Positions 35,805 to 45,335 of a stretch of DNA of 64,000 bases are shown here, piece by piece; within the stretch, counting starts at the first letter, position 1, and every line of letters starts with the position of its first letter. This DNA is from MTP4 sp9310u (GTDB taxonomy: Archaea > Halobacteriota > Methanosarcinia > Methanosarcinales > Methanosarcinaceae): positions 18,311-82,310 of the forward strand of contig DAOUSW010000003.1 in the NCBI GenBank assembly GCA_030627005.1, given 5' to 3'. Both the position numbers and the translations under genes were made by a program. The notes below the pieces were generated by a model. That model was not told the origin of the DNA and searched no databases. It worked only from the letters and a program-made list of their open reading frames with translations.

Positions 35805-36416
35805 TTATCCACTCCCCCTGCAATTCCCGGGCCTATCCAATGCAAGTTCGTAGAGATACTTCACCCTGCATGAATGCTCAAGCTGCGTGGTCACGACGTA
35901 AGCCTCACTGAGGACTCTTCCCACAGCGAAAGTCCCATGGCTGTAGACCACAAGCCCCCGGTGCTTTGAAAGCGCTTCCGCCGTATTTTCCGCAAGCTCC
36001 CTGCTCCCGATACCCCCCTTAACCACAGGGATTTCGCCCAGAAAGTACTGCCCCTCGCTATCTACAGGCTCTATTGCCCCGCCTGCTCCCTCCAGAAGGG
36101 ACTCCACCACCGCATAAGGGCAGTGGGCGTGAATAATTGCAAGGGCAGGAGTCCTCCGGTAAATTTCCCGGTGTACCACCGTCTCCGAGGACGCGATCAG
36201 GTCCAGGGAAGAGGGTTCCTCGACCCCAACCTCTACAACACTGTCTTCCGTAATCTCGTCAAGGGCAGATCCACTCCTGGTAATAATCATCCGGTCTCCC
36301 GCCCTGACACTGATGTTCCCGAAATGGGACTCTACAAGCCCGTGTTCCACCAGCTTGCGTCCGTATTTTGCAATTTCCTGCCACATCTTAGGCAAAGTAT
36401 AGCGGAAGAGTGCCAT
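35805..36416 (-). CDS. class II aldolase/adducin family protein, L-fuculose-phosphate aldolase-like
   Basis: A 203-residue zinc aldolase of the FucA/AraD fold. GNISVRAGDRMIITRSGS (substrate phosphate site), AIIHAHCPYAVV (zinc His pair), and LEHSCRVKYLYEL (third His) are present. In methanogens the related enzyme from Methanocaldococcus makes lactaldehyde for coenzyme F420, a possible role here. The ATG at 36416 fits the family; a GTG at 36434 would add six residues. Confidence 0.82.
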   Translation of the reverse strand: MALFRYTLPKMWQEIAKYGRKLVEHGLVESHFGNISVRAGDRMIITRSGSALDEITEDSVVEVGVEEPSSLDLIASSETVVHREIYRRTPALAIIHAHCPYAVVESLLEGAGGAIEPVDSEGQYFLGEIPVVKGGIGSRELAENTAEALSKHRGLVVYSHGTFAVGRVLSEAYVVTTQLEHSCRVKYLYELALDRPGNCRGSG

Positions 36417-36688
36417 AAGTTTTATGCGCCGCACCCAACCCTATAAGATAGAAACCTGAAAAGAAACAGGGAAAAAATAAAAGAAAAAAGGCAGGAAAAG
36501 AAACAAAAAAAAGGCAGGAAAAGGAAAAGAAAAAAGGCAGGAAAAGGAAAAGAAACGGGAAAAACAAAGAAAACAGAAAACAAGGAAAAGCTAAGAGCAG
36601 AAAATACTGGGGACAGAGCAGCGAAAATCTGCCATAAGATTTATCTGTGAGTATTGTATTTAGATAAGTCTGCAAGCGCTTTCATCGT

Positions 36689-36762
36689 GCCTCGTTGGCT
36701 CAGCCCGGTAGAGCGAGTGACTTGTAATCACTAGGTCGCGAGTTCGAATCTCGCACGGGGCT
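36689..36762 (+). tRNA. tRNA-Thr (anticodon UGU)
   Basis: A full cloverleaf: acceptor GCCTCGT/ACGGGGC (one G-U), D stem GCTC/GAGC, anticodon stem AGTGA/TCACT with loop CTTGTAA (anticodon TGT), T stem GCGAG/CTCGC with loop TTCGAAT. The discriminator base is T at 36762. No intron and no encoded CCA. It reads ACA codons. Confidence 0.96.
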
Positions 36763-36780
36763 TGTATTTGCTTTTTGTTT

Positions 36781-36800
36781 GAAGCCTTCCGGCTTCTTTC
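36781..36800 (+). terminator. hairpin after tRNA-Thr
   Basis: GAAGCC-TTCC-GGCTTC at 36781-36796 followed by TTTC, 19 bases after the tRNA; the region before it is already T-rich (GCTTTTTGTTT). Confidence 0.6.
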
Positions 36801-36881
36801 ATTCTTATTTTATTCGTATCAGACATGCTCATTTTAATTTCAGTTATTCTTCCTGTCAACCTCTATAGTTTTTAATTTTTT

Positions 36882-37865
36882 TCAATCCTTGTTTTTCTGC
36901 GGCTTTATTTCCGGGAGCTTTTTCCGTTCAGGCCTGGATTCCCTATCAATCGCATCAAACAACATGATCAGAGCCCTGCGAAGTCTTCGGGACTCAGTTT
37001 CCCAGACATTTTTTTCAACCTGACGACTGCCTCCCGCCTTCACGGCCGCTATCCAGGAATATTTTCCGGCTACTCTGTTATTGCCCATAGGGCAGCCAAA
37101 CGCTTTACCGGTTTTCTGGGTGCTGTATTTTTCGTTGAGAAGAAATTCGTAAATTTCCAGGACACGCCTGAGCAGTTCTTCCTCGTCGGCCTCGTCCGAA
37201 GAACCGAACACGGCAAGGTTCCAGAGACGGAATTGGACTTCCCAGCGTTCTGGGCTCAGTTTTTCCGAGTTTGCAGTTTCCAGTACCTTCCTGAATTCAA
37301 GAAAAATATCCGTTTCCCCAAAACCTGCCGGCAGGATTTTCCCGAGAGCAATCATAACGTGAATGCATTCGTGAAAGAGGATTCTGGCGATAAGGTACTC
37401 AAGCCGCGCCTGAATATTCCAGAATTTGCTAACCAGTTCTTCTTCCCAGAGTTCGTAAGGATTCACCAGGATAAGGGATTTGTACACGATCCTTTTTTCG
37501 GCTTTGAGCACTTTGCGCTTCGGATAGATAGTTACCCCCTGTATCTTTCCGAAAAACTCAACCCTGACTGCCAGGTCCCAGCAACATATCCAACCGGTGG
37601 ATTTTACGCATTTTACCCGGTAGTACTTTCCGTCAAAACGGACATCCTGCAGCAACCGGTACATATCTTTACTGCGTTTATTTATGAGAGATTTTACCCC
37701 TGACTCCCGGAAAATACTGAGGTCAAGGTAGGGAACTCCCGGAGGAAAAAAACAGGAAGCAGAGGAACTTGCCGGAACGGTGCCGTAAGAATCCAGAATA
37801 TTCAAGCCGGGATTGTCTCTTGGGCAATTACTTTTCTGCCCAACTTTCCGAGCATTCGGCTTCAT
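36882..37865 (-). CDS. hypothetical protein with HExxH zinc-protease-like motif
   Basis: A 327-residue protein. The centre has LIARILFHECIHVMIALGK (about residues 165-183), an HExxH motif in a helix, and ETDIFLEFRK about 13 residues later provides a Glu that could be the third zinc ligand. There is no signal peptide or membrane segment. The C-terminal part is basic. It may be a minimal metallopeptidase (gluzincin-like) but I do not recognise a family. The ATG at 37865 is chosen for GGGGGT upstream; a TTG 15 bases earlier is also possible. Confidence 0.65.
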   Translation of the reverse strand: MKPNARKVGQKSNCPRDNPGLNILDSYGTVPASSSASCFFPPGVPYLDLSIFRESGVKSLINKRSKDMYRLLQDVRFDGKYYRVKCVKSTGWICCWDLAVRVEFFGKIQGVTIYPKRKVLKAEKRIVYKSLILVNPYELWEEELVSKFWNIQARLEYLIARILFHECIHVMIALGKILPAGFGETDIFLEFRKVLETANSEKLSPERWEVQFRLWNLAVFGSSDEADEEELLRRVLEIYEFLLNEKYSTQKTGKAFGCPMGNNRVAGKYSWIAAVKAGGSRQVEKNVWETESRRLRRALIMLFDAIDRESRPERKKLPEIKPQKNKD

Positions 37866-38008
37866 CCAACATACCCCCAATGAGATATATCGACCGTAAT
37901 ATATAAAATTAGTTGACCTGCCGAAAAAAGAATTTACAAAAACTCCCCGACATAATTCATTTACTTGAGCTCAGTTAATTATCCAGTATTAGTCTTTCAC
38001 CAAACCAT

Positions 38009-38098
38009 TTTAGAATCCAAGATCAGTTTAGAATCCAAGATCAGTTTAGAATCCAAGATCAGTTTAGAATCCAAGATCAGTTTAGAACCCAATATCGG
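38009..38098 (+). repeat. 18-bp tandem repeat, five units
   Basis: Four identical units of TTTAGAATCCAAGATCAG at 38009, 38027, 38045 and 38063, plus a fifth with three changes to 38098. The array ends just before the stop of the E1-like gene (reading from the other strand). Confidence 0.95.
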
Positions 38099-38121
38099 TT
38101 CTTTACATTACGATAGTATCT

Positions 38122-38874
38122 TCACCCAATATCACTTCCCGGAATTTCACCTATCTGTCCGCCGCAGACCGGACAATTATTCCTTTTTGCAAGCTTGATC
38201 TCGGTTAAAGAACAGAAGAGACCGTCCCACATCAAAAGACGCCCTTCGAGGAGCTTGCCCTGTCCGGTTATATACTTGATAGCTTCGTTTGCCTGAATCG
38301 AACCTATTATTCCCGGAGTTGTCCCTACCGCGGGGAACACCTCTTTTTTGGAAACTCCGGGAAAAATGCAGTAAAGGCAGGGGGTTTTTCCAGGGATTAT
38401 TGTTGTCACTTGCCCCGTGTACCCGGAAATAGCCCCGTGGATGAGAGGAATCTTTCTTTTTACCGCAAGCTTGTTCAGGATATGCCTTGCTTCAAAGTTA
38501 TCAAGGGCATCTATGATAAGGTCGCATCCGGGAACCGTGGAATCTACGTTTTCTCCGGTTAGCTTTTCTCTTATGACCTCAATTTCGACTCCGGGGTTCA
38601 TAGCCAGAAGCATTTCCTTTGCGGATTCTACTTTCTCCCTGCCAATATCCTTTTCATGGTGAAGGAACTGCCTGTTCAGGTTGCTCGCTTCCACACAGTC
38701 AAAATCCGCAATTATTATTTTACCTATCCCTGCAATTGCCAGATATGTGGAAACCGGAGATCCGAGCCCTCCCACCCCGGCAACGAATACCTTTGAATTT
38801 TTCAGCTTTTCCTGCCCCTTTTCTCCGAAAAGAAGAATTTGCCGGCTGTATTTATCACGTTCGAAGTCATCCAT
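38122..38874 (-). CDS. E1-like adenylyltransferase, MoeB/ThiF/HesA family
   Basis: A 250-residue protein. ERDKYSRQILLFGEKGQEKL opens the fold; GVGGLGSPVSTYLA (about 33-46) is the ATP-binding Gly-rich loop; ADFDCVEASNLNRQFLH holds the R and D residues of the adenylation site; IDALDNFEARH follows. CLYC and CPVC supply the four-Cys zinc site. It activates a ubiquitin-like sulfur carrier (SAMP, MoaD or ThiS type) by C-terminal adenylation. Neither carrier nor moaE is adjacent, so molybdopterin, thiamine and tRNA thiolation are all possible roles. Confidence 0.88.
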   Translation of the reverse strand: MDDFERDKYSRQILLFGEKGQEKLKNSKVFVAGVGGLGSPVSTYLAIAGIGKIIIADFDCVEASNLNRQFLHHEKDIGREKVESAKEMLLAMNPGVEIEVIREKLTGENVDSTVPGCDLIIDALDNFEARHILNKLAVKRKIPLIHGAISGYTGQVTTIIPGKTPCLYCIFPGVSKKEVFPAVGTTPGIIGSIQANEAIKYITGQGKLLEGRLLMWDGLFCSLTEIKLAKRNNCPVCGGQIGEIPGSDIG

Positions 38875-39663
38875 ATAAAGCCACCTTTAGGATTGATTTT
38901 TTACCTGCTTTTTACGAGCTATGAAATTCATCCCGGTTCAGGACCTATTTCATATAATCATTGATAGCTTTCCTCATAGATTCTTCGGCAGAAAAGGAAG
39001 TATGGAAGGGAGCATTGAGATTGGAACGTTTAGAGGAAGCAATTGGAACGTTGAGAGGAAGCAATTGGAACGTTGAGAGGAAGCAATTGGAACGTTGAGA
39101 GGAAGCAATTGGAACGTTGGAAGGGAATATTGAAAGAGAAGTATTGAGAGATCAATAAAAATAGAGAGGAAGTTAAAAAATATCACATAGGGACTGCAAA
39201 AGAACCGAAACTGTCGAAGATATGAAAAATCTAAACATTTTTTTGGAAAAATTAATTAAGGTCAGGCTCATAAAAAAGGTAGAATCCAACTTCAAGCCCT
39301 TTCCAGATTCATGCCCAAGCATCAAACCGGTTTCATACTAAAGTATCAAACCAATTTTATACTCAAGCATCAAAACCAATTTAAGTCTCAAGCCGTACCG
39401 GTAACATGACTATCACATGAAAACCGATGTTAGCTTCACATTCAAGCATCAGATCAGTTTCAATATCAGATGTCCAGGTTGGTTCCTTTCGTGCTTATGC
39501 AACCTGCGGATGTTTCAACGTCGGCTTAATTTCAATATCAACTTCGAGTTCGATATTAAATCCAATCTTAATATCAAAATCAGTTTTGGCAGGGGACTTC
39601 AAAAACCCCCAACTTCAACACCTTTCCCTAGATCCAAAAACAGCATATTTAAAACAAAGTATT
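38875..39663. repeat. 789-base gap with a 22-bp minisatellite and decayed repeats
   Basis: Units of TTGGAACGTTGAGAGGAAGC plus AA start at 39021, 39043, 39065 and 39087, with a partial fifth to 39124. From about 39307 to 39460 a second, looser array repeats AAGCATCAAACC-like words at 24-25 bp spacing. No gene is visible. An open frame running from 39427 into the ATPase gene only translates the decayed repeats. Confidence 0.88.
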
Positions 39664-41178
39664 ATGAAGGTTTCTGATTTGAAAAACACCATCCTTGACA
39701 TTAAACAGGAATTCTCTACATACTTCAAGGAACGGGATTCCGAAATAAACGGCTCCCTTCTGGCTCTGCTTTCGGGGGAACACGTCTTACTCCTGGGGCC
39801 GCCGGGAACTGCAAAGACCCTGCTTGCCAACAAGATCTGCGAGACGATTGTAGGAGGAAATTTCTTCCATTACCTCCTGACCCGCTTTTCCACTCCGGAA
39901 GAAATATTTGGACCTCTTTCCCTGAAGGCACTCGAAAGGGACGAATTTAGCCGGAAAATCGATGGCTACCTCCCCACAGCCCATATTGCCCTCCTGGACG
40001 AAATCTTCAAGGCGAATAGCTCCATTTTGAACAGCCTGCTCACCATCCTTAATGAACGCAAGTACCACAACGGAAAAGTGGTCCTTGACGTGCCACTCTT
40101 TTCAGTATTCGGGGCGTCCAATGAACTGCCCGAGGAGGACGAAAGCCTGGAGGCTCTTTATGACCGTTTCCTCTTCAGGTACAGTGTTGACTACATCCAG
40201 CATGATGAAAACCTGGAAGACCTGATTTTCGAAAACCTGGAAGACTTCTCCCCTTTGACAAAACTGGCAGTAGGGGACATAAGGGAAATCCGGAAAAAAT
40301 CCCGGCACCTGCCCGTTGACCCCGAGATCAGGACCATTATCAAAGGGCTCAGGCGGGAGCTGAAAAACTCCAGCATCTTCATCTCGGACAGGCGCTGGAA
40401 GAAGATCGTAAACGTGCTAAGAGTCGCCTCTGCCGCAAACGGGCACCAGAGTGTCAGCAGGATGACGGTAGTCCTGCTCCAGCACATGCTCTGGGACCTG
40501 CCCGAACAAAAAGAAACGATAAGGAAGCTGATCCTGGACAGGGTGGTCTCGGGAGGCACGGACACCGGAAAACTGAAGCAGGACGTGCTCGACCTGAAAA
40601 ACGCCATTTACGGCTGCCTGAAACAGGAACTTCCGGACCTCGTGTCCTGCACCAAGTGTTACGAAGACGAGAAAAAAACAGCCAGCAGCGCAAGGCATTC
40701 AAGGTTTTCCGGGATAAAAAGCCAGAAGAGCCTCACATTTTCCAGCACCCTTGACTTCCTGAATCATTATCTCGAATTCCCGAACCATACATACAGTGTA
40801 GGGCTTGATTACAACAACCTTAACGGGTCCCTGAACTTCGACTCGGTAGTGGAGGTCCTGCGCAGGAAATATGCTTTTGAGTTCAAACTCAGCCTGGACT
40901 ACGGGGAAAAGAAACTGTATGAGAAAGAGTACGAGAACCTGGAAGAAAGACTTGATTATTTCAGGCGGCAGGTACAGGCCGAGGAACGGACCCTGGAAGA
41001 AACCCTGAAAGAGAACATCTGGGTCTCGGCCCAGGACAGCAGGGAAATCCTGATGAAATACCGCTCCAAGAATACGGACATCTATGAAATCGCAAACCAC
41101 CTGAAAGAAATCAGGGCAGTCCTGGAAAAGCCGAAGGTCTTTGACATCGAACTGGAAACTGTGGGAGAAGCAGCCTGA
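39664..41178 (+). CDS. MoxR/RavA-family AAA+ ATPase
   Basis: A 504-residue ATPase. Walker A is GPPGTAKT (about residues 43-50), Walker B ALLDEIFKAN, sensor 1 GASNELPEE and arginine-finger region ALYDRFLFRY. The RavA-type lid follows, then a C-terminal extension of about 190 residues with coiled coil (EKEYENLEERLDYF). The ATG at 39664 is chosen since everything upstream is repeat-derived. The next gene encodes a VWA protein 40 bases away; such MoxR/VWA pairs act as chaperones that insert cofactors or assemble metal enzymes. The client here is unknown. Confidence 0.88.
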   Translation: MKVSDLKNTILDIKQEFSTYFKERDSEINGSLLALLSGEHVLLLGPPGTAKTLLANKICETIVGGNFFHYLLTRFSTPEEIFGPLSLKALERDEFSRKIDGYLPTAHIALLDEIFKANSSILNSLLTILNERKYHNGKVVLDVPLFSVFGASNELPEEDESLEALYDRFLFRYSVDYIQHDENLEDLIFENLEDFSPLTKLAVGDIREIRKKSRHLPVDPEIRTIIKGLRRELKNSSIFISDRRWKKIVNVLRVASAANGHQSVSRMTVVLLQHMLWDLPEQKETIRKLILDRVVSGGTDTGKLKQDVLDLKNAIYGCLKQELPDLVSCTKCYEDEKKTASSARHSRFSGIKSQKSLTFSSTLDFLNHYLEFPNHTYSVGLDYNNLNGSLNFDSVVEVLRRKYAFEFKLSLDYGEKKLYEKEYENLEERLDYFRRQVQAEERTLEETLKENIWVSAQDSREILMKYRSKNTDIYEIANHLKEIRAVLEKPKVFDIELETVGEAA

Positions 41179-41218
41179 ACCTGGCCTGTCGGGGAAGTTC
41201 GGGAAGAAGTGAAAAGAT

Positions 41219-42868
41219 ATGCAGGAACCAGGAAACAAAGGAAGAATTTACACAAAGCTTTCCGGCCCGAAATCATTTTTCAAATCGGAACCCTTTTTCA
41301 AATCGGAATCCTCCTTCAAATCGGAATCCTCCTTCAAATTTGACCGGGACTTCAACCCCGCAAAAGTCCTGAACACCGAACTGAGAGGATTCCTTTCAAC
41401 ACCGAGACAGGTTCCCCGCCCCCTCAGAGAGGATATTGCAGAGGTCCTTGTTTACGAGATTTTTTCAGGGAAAGAGTACGAAATAAAGGACGAAAAACGC
41501 TTTAAGGAAAAGTTCGGGGTTTTTTACCCTATCCTCCTGAGCATGAGAAACTTTAGGGTATGGGAAGAGCTCAAAACCCTTGCAGGCAGCAACCGCATGG
41601 CCGGGCTCCTTGTCCTGAAAACCCTCCTTGACGAAATATTCACCCTTATAGGGGACTATGAGGAAATCGAGGAAGAAATTACAAAAAGTCTGCACAAAAA
41701 CCTGGAAAAAGCCCTCAAAACCCTCAAAGCCCTGATTGAAGAAACCTGCTCCGCCTGGGACGAACGGACAAGTCGACAAACCCCTGAAAACAGGGAAAGC
41801 CCGGGGAGCGAAAAGCTGGAATCCATGACCCGAAAGTTCATGGAAAATGAAAAAACGGGGCAGGCACTGGATACCGTTGTTGAAGAAAGGATAGCTGTCC
41901 CGCTTGAGGAGTTCATTTCAATCCTTGAAGACCACCTGGAAATTCTGGAGATGCTTTCCATGCTCTTTCCCGGCAGGATGTGGAGTGACTCCCTGCAGGC
42001 CCTCCACAGGGAATATTTCGGAAACCTCGAAAAATATGCATCTCTCCTTAGAAAGAGTTCCGACCTCAGGAAAATCCTGGAGCAGGTGGGAAGGATCGAG
42101 CTCGAATACGGATCAAAAAAACTTTTCCTCTCCCCCCACAGCAAAAGTGAGGTCCACGAGGTCACCTTTTCAAGCGAAATCCAGACCATGCTCCCGATCG
42201 AAGCCGTAAAGCTCAAAAATCCCCTCCTGAAGCGCAAATTCTATGCAGATATGTTCGAGGGAAAACTCCTGACCTACCAGCTCAGGGGGAAAAACTGGAA
42301 CTCCGACGCTGCAGGGAAAAAGAGGAAGGGACCTGTCGTTGCCCTGGTAGACACTTCGGCCTCCATGCGCGGAAGTCCCGAGATCCTCGCCAAATCCGTC
42401 ATCCTTGCAGTGACCAGGAGGATGCTCAAAGAAGGTAGGGATGTAAAAGTCATCCTCTTTGCTTCGAAGTGGCAGAGCTTCGAAATCGAAATGACAAACA
42501 AAAAGAGAATGGGGGCAGAGTTTCTGGACTTCCTTCACCAGACCTTCGGTGGAGGCACGGACTTCAATACCGCACTCAGGTCCGGCCTGAAAGTTATGAA
42601 AGAGGAAAACACCTTCAGGGGCGCAGACCTCCTCTTCCTGACCGACGGCTACTCCGAGCTCTCGGAACAGCCCCTGATCAGGGAGTGGAACGAAATAAAA
42701 AAAGAACGGAATGCCCGCATCTTTTCCCTCATTATCGGAAATGACAACGCTGGCGGGCTCGAACAGGTCTCGGACCACACTTACATCATCCGGAATACGG
42801 AAAACTGGGGGGTGTGGGAAAGCCCGGCAAGGTTTGTGAAAGCTATCGGGGCACCTGTTTACAGGTGA
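41219..42868 (+). CDS. VWA-domain protein, ViaA-like partner of the MoxR ATPase
   Basis: A 549-residue soluble protein. Residues about 22-38 repeat FKSES-like units, encoded by four tandem 18-bp repeats at about 41275-41340. The middle is helical, rich in Leu/Glu. The C-terminal 190 residues are a von Willebrand A domain with MIDAS: VDTSASMRG (DxSxS), FGGGTDFNTAL (Thr) and LFLTDGYSEL (Asp). The order, helical region then C-terminal VWA, matches ViaA. It should work with the upstream ATPase. Confidence 0.88.
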   Translation: MQEPGNKGRIYTKLSGPKSFFKSEPFFKSESSFKSESSFKFDRDFNPAKVLNTELRGFLSTPRQVPRPLREDIAEVLVYEIFSGKEYEIKDEKRFKEKFGVFYPILLSMRNFRVWEELKTLAGSNRMAGLLVLKTLLDEIFTLIGDYEEIEEEITKSLHKNLEKALKTLKALIEETCSAWDERTSRQTPENRESPGSEKLESMTRKFMENEKTGQALDTVVEERIAVPLEEFISILEDHLEILEMLSMLFPGRMWSDSLQALHREYFGNLEKYASLLRKSSDLRKILEQVGRIELEYGSKKLFLSPHSKSEVHEVTFSSEIQTMLPIEAVKLKNPLLKRKFYADMFEGKLLTYQLRGKNWNSDAAGKKRKGPVVALVDTSASMRGSPEILAKSVILAVTRRMLKEGRDVKVILFASKWQSFEIEMTNKKRMGAEFLDFLHQTFGGGTDFNTALRSGLKVMKEENTFRGADLLFLTDGYSELSEQPLIREWNEIKKERNARIFSLIIGNDNAGGLEQVSDHTYIIRNTENWGVWESPARFVKAIGAPVYR

Positions 42869-42944
42869 AAACGCTAGTATCAGTGCGATTTCCAAAAATG
42901 AAATTATGATAGATGAATGGGGAGTTATTATCAATGAAGCCGGG

Positions 42945-43721
42945 TCAAGCCCTGCGCTTTAATAACTTGCTTATGCCTTTTACAAGTTTCTCGACCTCTT
43001 CCCTGCTCAGGATAGAGTTACTCAGGCTCTGCAGCAGGAGCAGGAAGGCAGGATTTTTACCAAGGGTCGGCTTTTTGAGGACTATAACCTGCAGCAGGAA
43101 CATCAAGATCATTTTGCGTTCCTCGGGGCTGGAATATCTCAACCTGCAGTAAATCTTCTCGGAAACTTCCTTTACGGAATCCTTGTTCTCATATGCCAGT
43201 CTGGAAGCTTTTGAAGTTGCACTCTTCGAAACTTCTTTTATCCGGGAACCTTCCCTTGAGGCTATCCGGGACAAATTTTCAAAAACGTTTTTTGAGATTG
43301 CCCTGATCCGTTCCTTTTTGTCTCCGCGCGGCCCTGTCCCTGCACCCTTCGGGCACTCGCTTCCTGCACCTTTGCGTTCCATTATTCGGAGAAGTTCTTC
43401 AAAGATATCGGAGAGTTCTTCGCTTGAGCAGTTTTTAAGGTATTCAACCAGGTTTTCCACAGACTCGCCATCAGCAGACTTACTATCGGCAGATTCACCA
43501 CCAGCAGATTCGCGTTTACCTTTTCCGGTTCCCAGGAGCAGCTCATCAGGAAGCTCTTTTTTCACCTCAACAAAATCGGCGTCAATGACCTGAATATTCC
43601 CTATAAAAGCATCGCTTGAGGAGGTATTTCTTTTTTTATATTTTCTTTTGACTCTGTACCCGACATGCGAAAGCCTGTCGAGTATATCCCCTTTGTTTTT
43701 GAGCAAGAGATCCACACTCAT
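42945..43721 (-). CDS. hypothetical protein with low-complexity centre
   Basis: A 258-residue protein. N-terminal basic region (GYRVKRKYKKRN), a Ser/Ala/Asp/Gly-rich stretch at about 70-90 made of ESADSK/GESAD-like repeats, then helical segments (SEELSDIFEELLRIMER; PEERKMILMFLLQVIVLKK). No membrane signal is convincing. I do not recognise a family. It is convergent with the VWA gene, so it may be functionally unrelated. Confidence 0.6.
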   Translation of the reverse strand: MSVDLLLKNKGDILDRLSHVGYRVKRKYKKRNTSSSDAFIGNIQVIDADFVEVKKELPDELLLGTGKGKRESAGGESADSKSADGESVENLVEYLKNCSSEELSDIFEELLRIMERKGAGSECPKGAGTGPRGDKKERIRAISKNVFENLSRIASREGSRIKEVSKSATSKASRLAYENKDSVKEVSEKIYCRLRYSSPEERKMILMFLLQVIVLKKPTLGKNPAFLLLLQSLSNSILSREEVEKLVKGISKLLKRRA

Positions 43722-44116
43722 TATATTGTTTTAAGCATATACAGAACGGTTTGATTTCAGCTATTCTGGTCGCGAGGCAATTCCAGTGATAATTCCATTA
43801 TGTCTATCCTACTATCAAGTGTTATTTTAGAACTATGACTCGAAATTTAAAATTTCTTTCGATCCATATTCAAATCAATGAGACCGAAAAAACCTTCAAA
43901 GCACTGAAACGACGATTTATTTTAAGCCACCTTTTTTTCAGCGGACTACTTTATCCTGCCTGCTTCACGCAGGTCCAAATTACACAATACGAAGGAACCC
44001 GGATAGTCCAGAAACGGTATCATTAATACTGATATTCTAACCCAATATTATTATACTCGGCATTATATATTTGTTATACTATCATTTTCCATAACATCAT
44101 TAACGGGGGTTTCTGA
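43722..44116. other. 395-base gap upstream of citrate synthase
   Basis: AT-rich. A 63-codon open frame at 43835-44026 has no recognisable feature and is probably chance. TATTATACTCGGCATTATATATTTG near 44045-44072 offers TATA-like boxes for the citrate synthase gene, which starts at a GTG preceded by GGGGGT. Confidence 0.45.
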
Positions 44117-45238
44117 GTGGAGGAAGTGAAGAGAGGACTTGAAAACGTAGTTGTCCTTGAAACGGGTGTCAGTTCCATAGACGGGACTGAAGGTGTTTTG
44201 AGGTACAGGGGATTCGATATCAACGATCTGGTTTACCTGCCCTATGATGCCGTATCCTATCTGCTCATCAGGGGCAAATTGCCGGACGATAATGAACTTG
44301 CCGTTTATTCTGCCATGCTGAATGAAAAGAGGGAGCTAGGGGAATACGTCCAGAACGTCGTCCGGGCCTGCAACTTCAATATCGAAGCCATGGATGCCCT
44401 GCGCACGACTATTTCCTACATGTCCCACTGCGACCCGGACCTCAACGACAATTCCGAGGAAGCGAACCTGCGAAAAGCCACAAACCTGGTAGCAAAATTC
44501 CCCACGATTGTTGCGGCTTTCAGCAGGATATTAAAGGGGGAAGACCCGGTTTCTCCGGACCCGACACTTTCCCATGGGGCAAATTTCCTCTATATGCTGC
44601 GCGGGAGCAAGCCAACAGAGGTCGAAGCCGAAGCCATGGAAAAGGATTTCATCCTCAGTGCGGAGCACGAACTCAACGCATCCAGTTTTGCTTCAAGAAT
44701 CACGGCATCCACCCTCTCGGACCTGTACTCGGCCATAATCACCGGGATCTGCACCCTGAAAGGCCCCCTGCACGGAGGGGCAAGGATGGAGGTCATGAAC
44801 ATGCTTGACGAAATCCCGGCTCCTGAAGCTGCAAAAGCATACGTTCTGGAGAAGATTGCAAACAAAGAGAAAATTATGGGCTTCGGGCACAGAGTCTACA
44901 TGACCCAGGACCCGCGAACCATAATATTTAAAGTACTGGCAAAGCAGCTTGCGGAATCGAAAGGCGACACTCAGTGGTACAGGACCGCAGAAAACATAGA
45001 AAACACACTCTTTATGGAGTTTATGGAAAAGAGAGGGAAACCGCTCTATCCGAACGTGGATTTCTATTCAGGAGTTGTGTACAAATACCTTGAGATCCCT
45101 CCCCGGCTTGCAACCGCGGTCTTTGCTGCAGGCAGGATCTCTGGCTGGATTGCCCACTGCATGGAACAGTATTCCGACAACAGGGTTATTCGTCCGCGGG
45201 CAAAATATGTTAAACCTGCAAAAACCCTCAAAGCCTGA
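44117..45238 (+). CDS. citrate synthase
   Basis: A 373-residue citrate synthase of the short archaeal/bacterial type. Catalytic regions: KGPLHGGARMEVM (first His), IMGFGHRVYMTQDPR (second His), and NVDFYSGVVYKYLEIP (Asp). The N-terminal SSIDGTEGVLRYRGFDI strand is present. It condenses acetyl-CoA and oxaloacetate. GTG start at 44117. Aconitase follows 97 bases later and a second citrate synthase after that, so this looks like the partial oxidative TCA branch supplying 2-oxoglutarate for glutamate. No isocitrate dehydrogenase is in the window. Confidence 0.93.
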   Translation: MEEVKRGLENVVVLETGVSSIDGTEGVLRYRGFDINDLVYLPYDAVSYLLIRGKLPDDNELAVYSAMLNEKRELGEYVQNVVRACNFNIEAMDALRTTISYMSHCDPDLNDNSEEANLRKATNLVAKFPTIVAAFSRILKGEDPVSPDPTLSHGANFLYMLRGSKPTEVEAEAMEKDFILSAEHELNASSFASRITASTLSDLYSAIITGICTLKGPLHGGARMEVMNMLDEIPAPEAAKAYVLEKIANKEKIMGFGHRVYMTQDPRTIIFKVLAKQLAESKGDTQWYRTAENIENTLFMEFMEKRGKPLYPNVDFYSGVVYKYLEIPPRLATAVFAAGRISGWIAHCMEQYSDNRVIRPRAKYVKPAKTLKA

Positions 45239-45335
45239 ACTCGCCAGGCTGCACTTAGCAAGAAAATAAACACAAAAGTTAACATTTTTTAAGTTCATTT
45301 TACTTTAAGTTCACACTTTTGCTGGAGGAAAAGAA

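Noticed and set aside
39427..39663. 79-codon N-terminal extension of the MoxR ATPase
   Set aside because: It only translates decayed intergenic repeats; the family start is at 39664.
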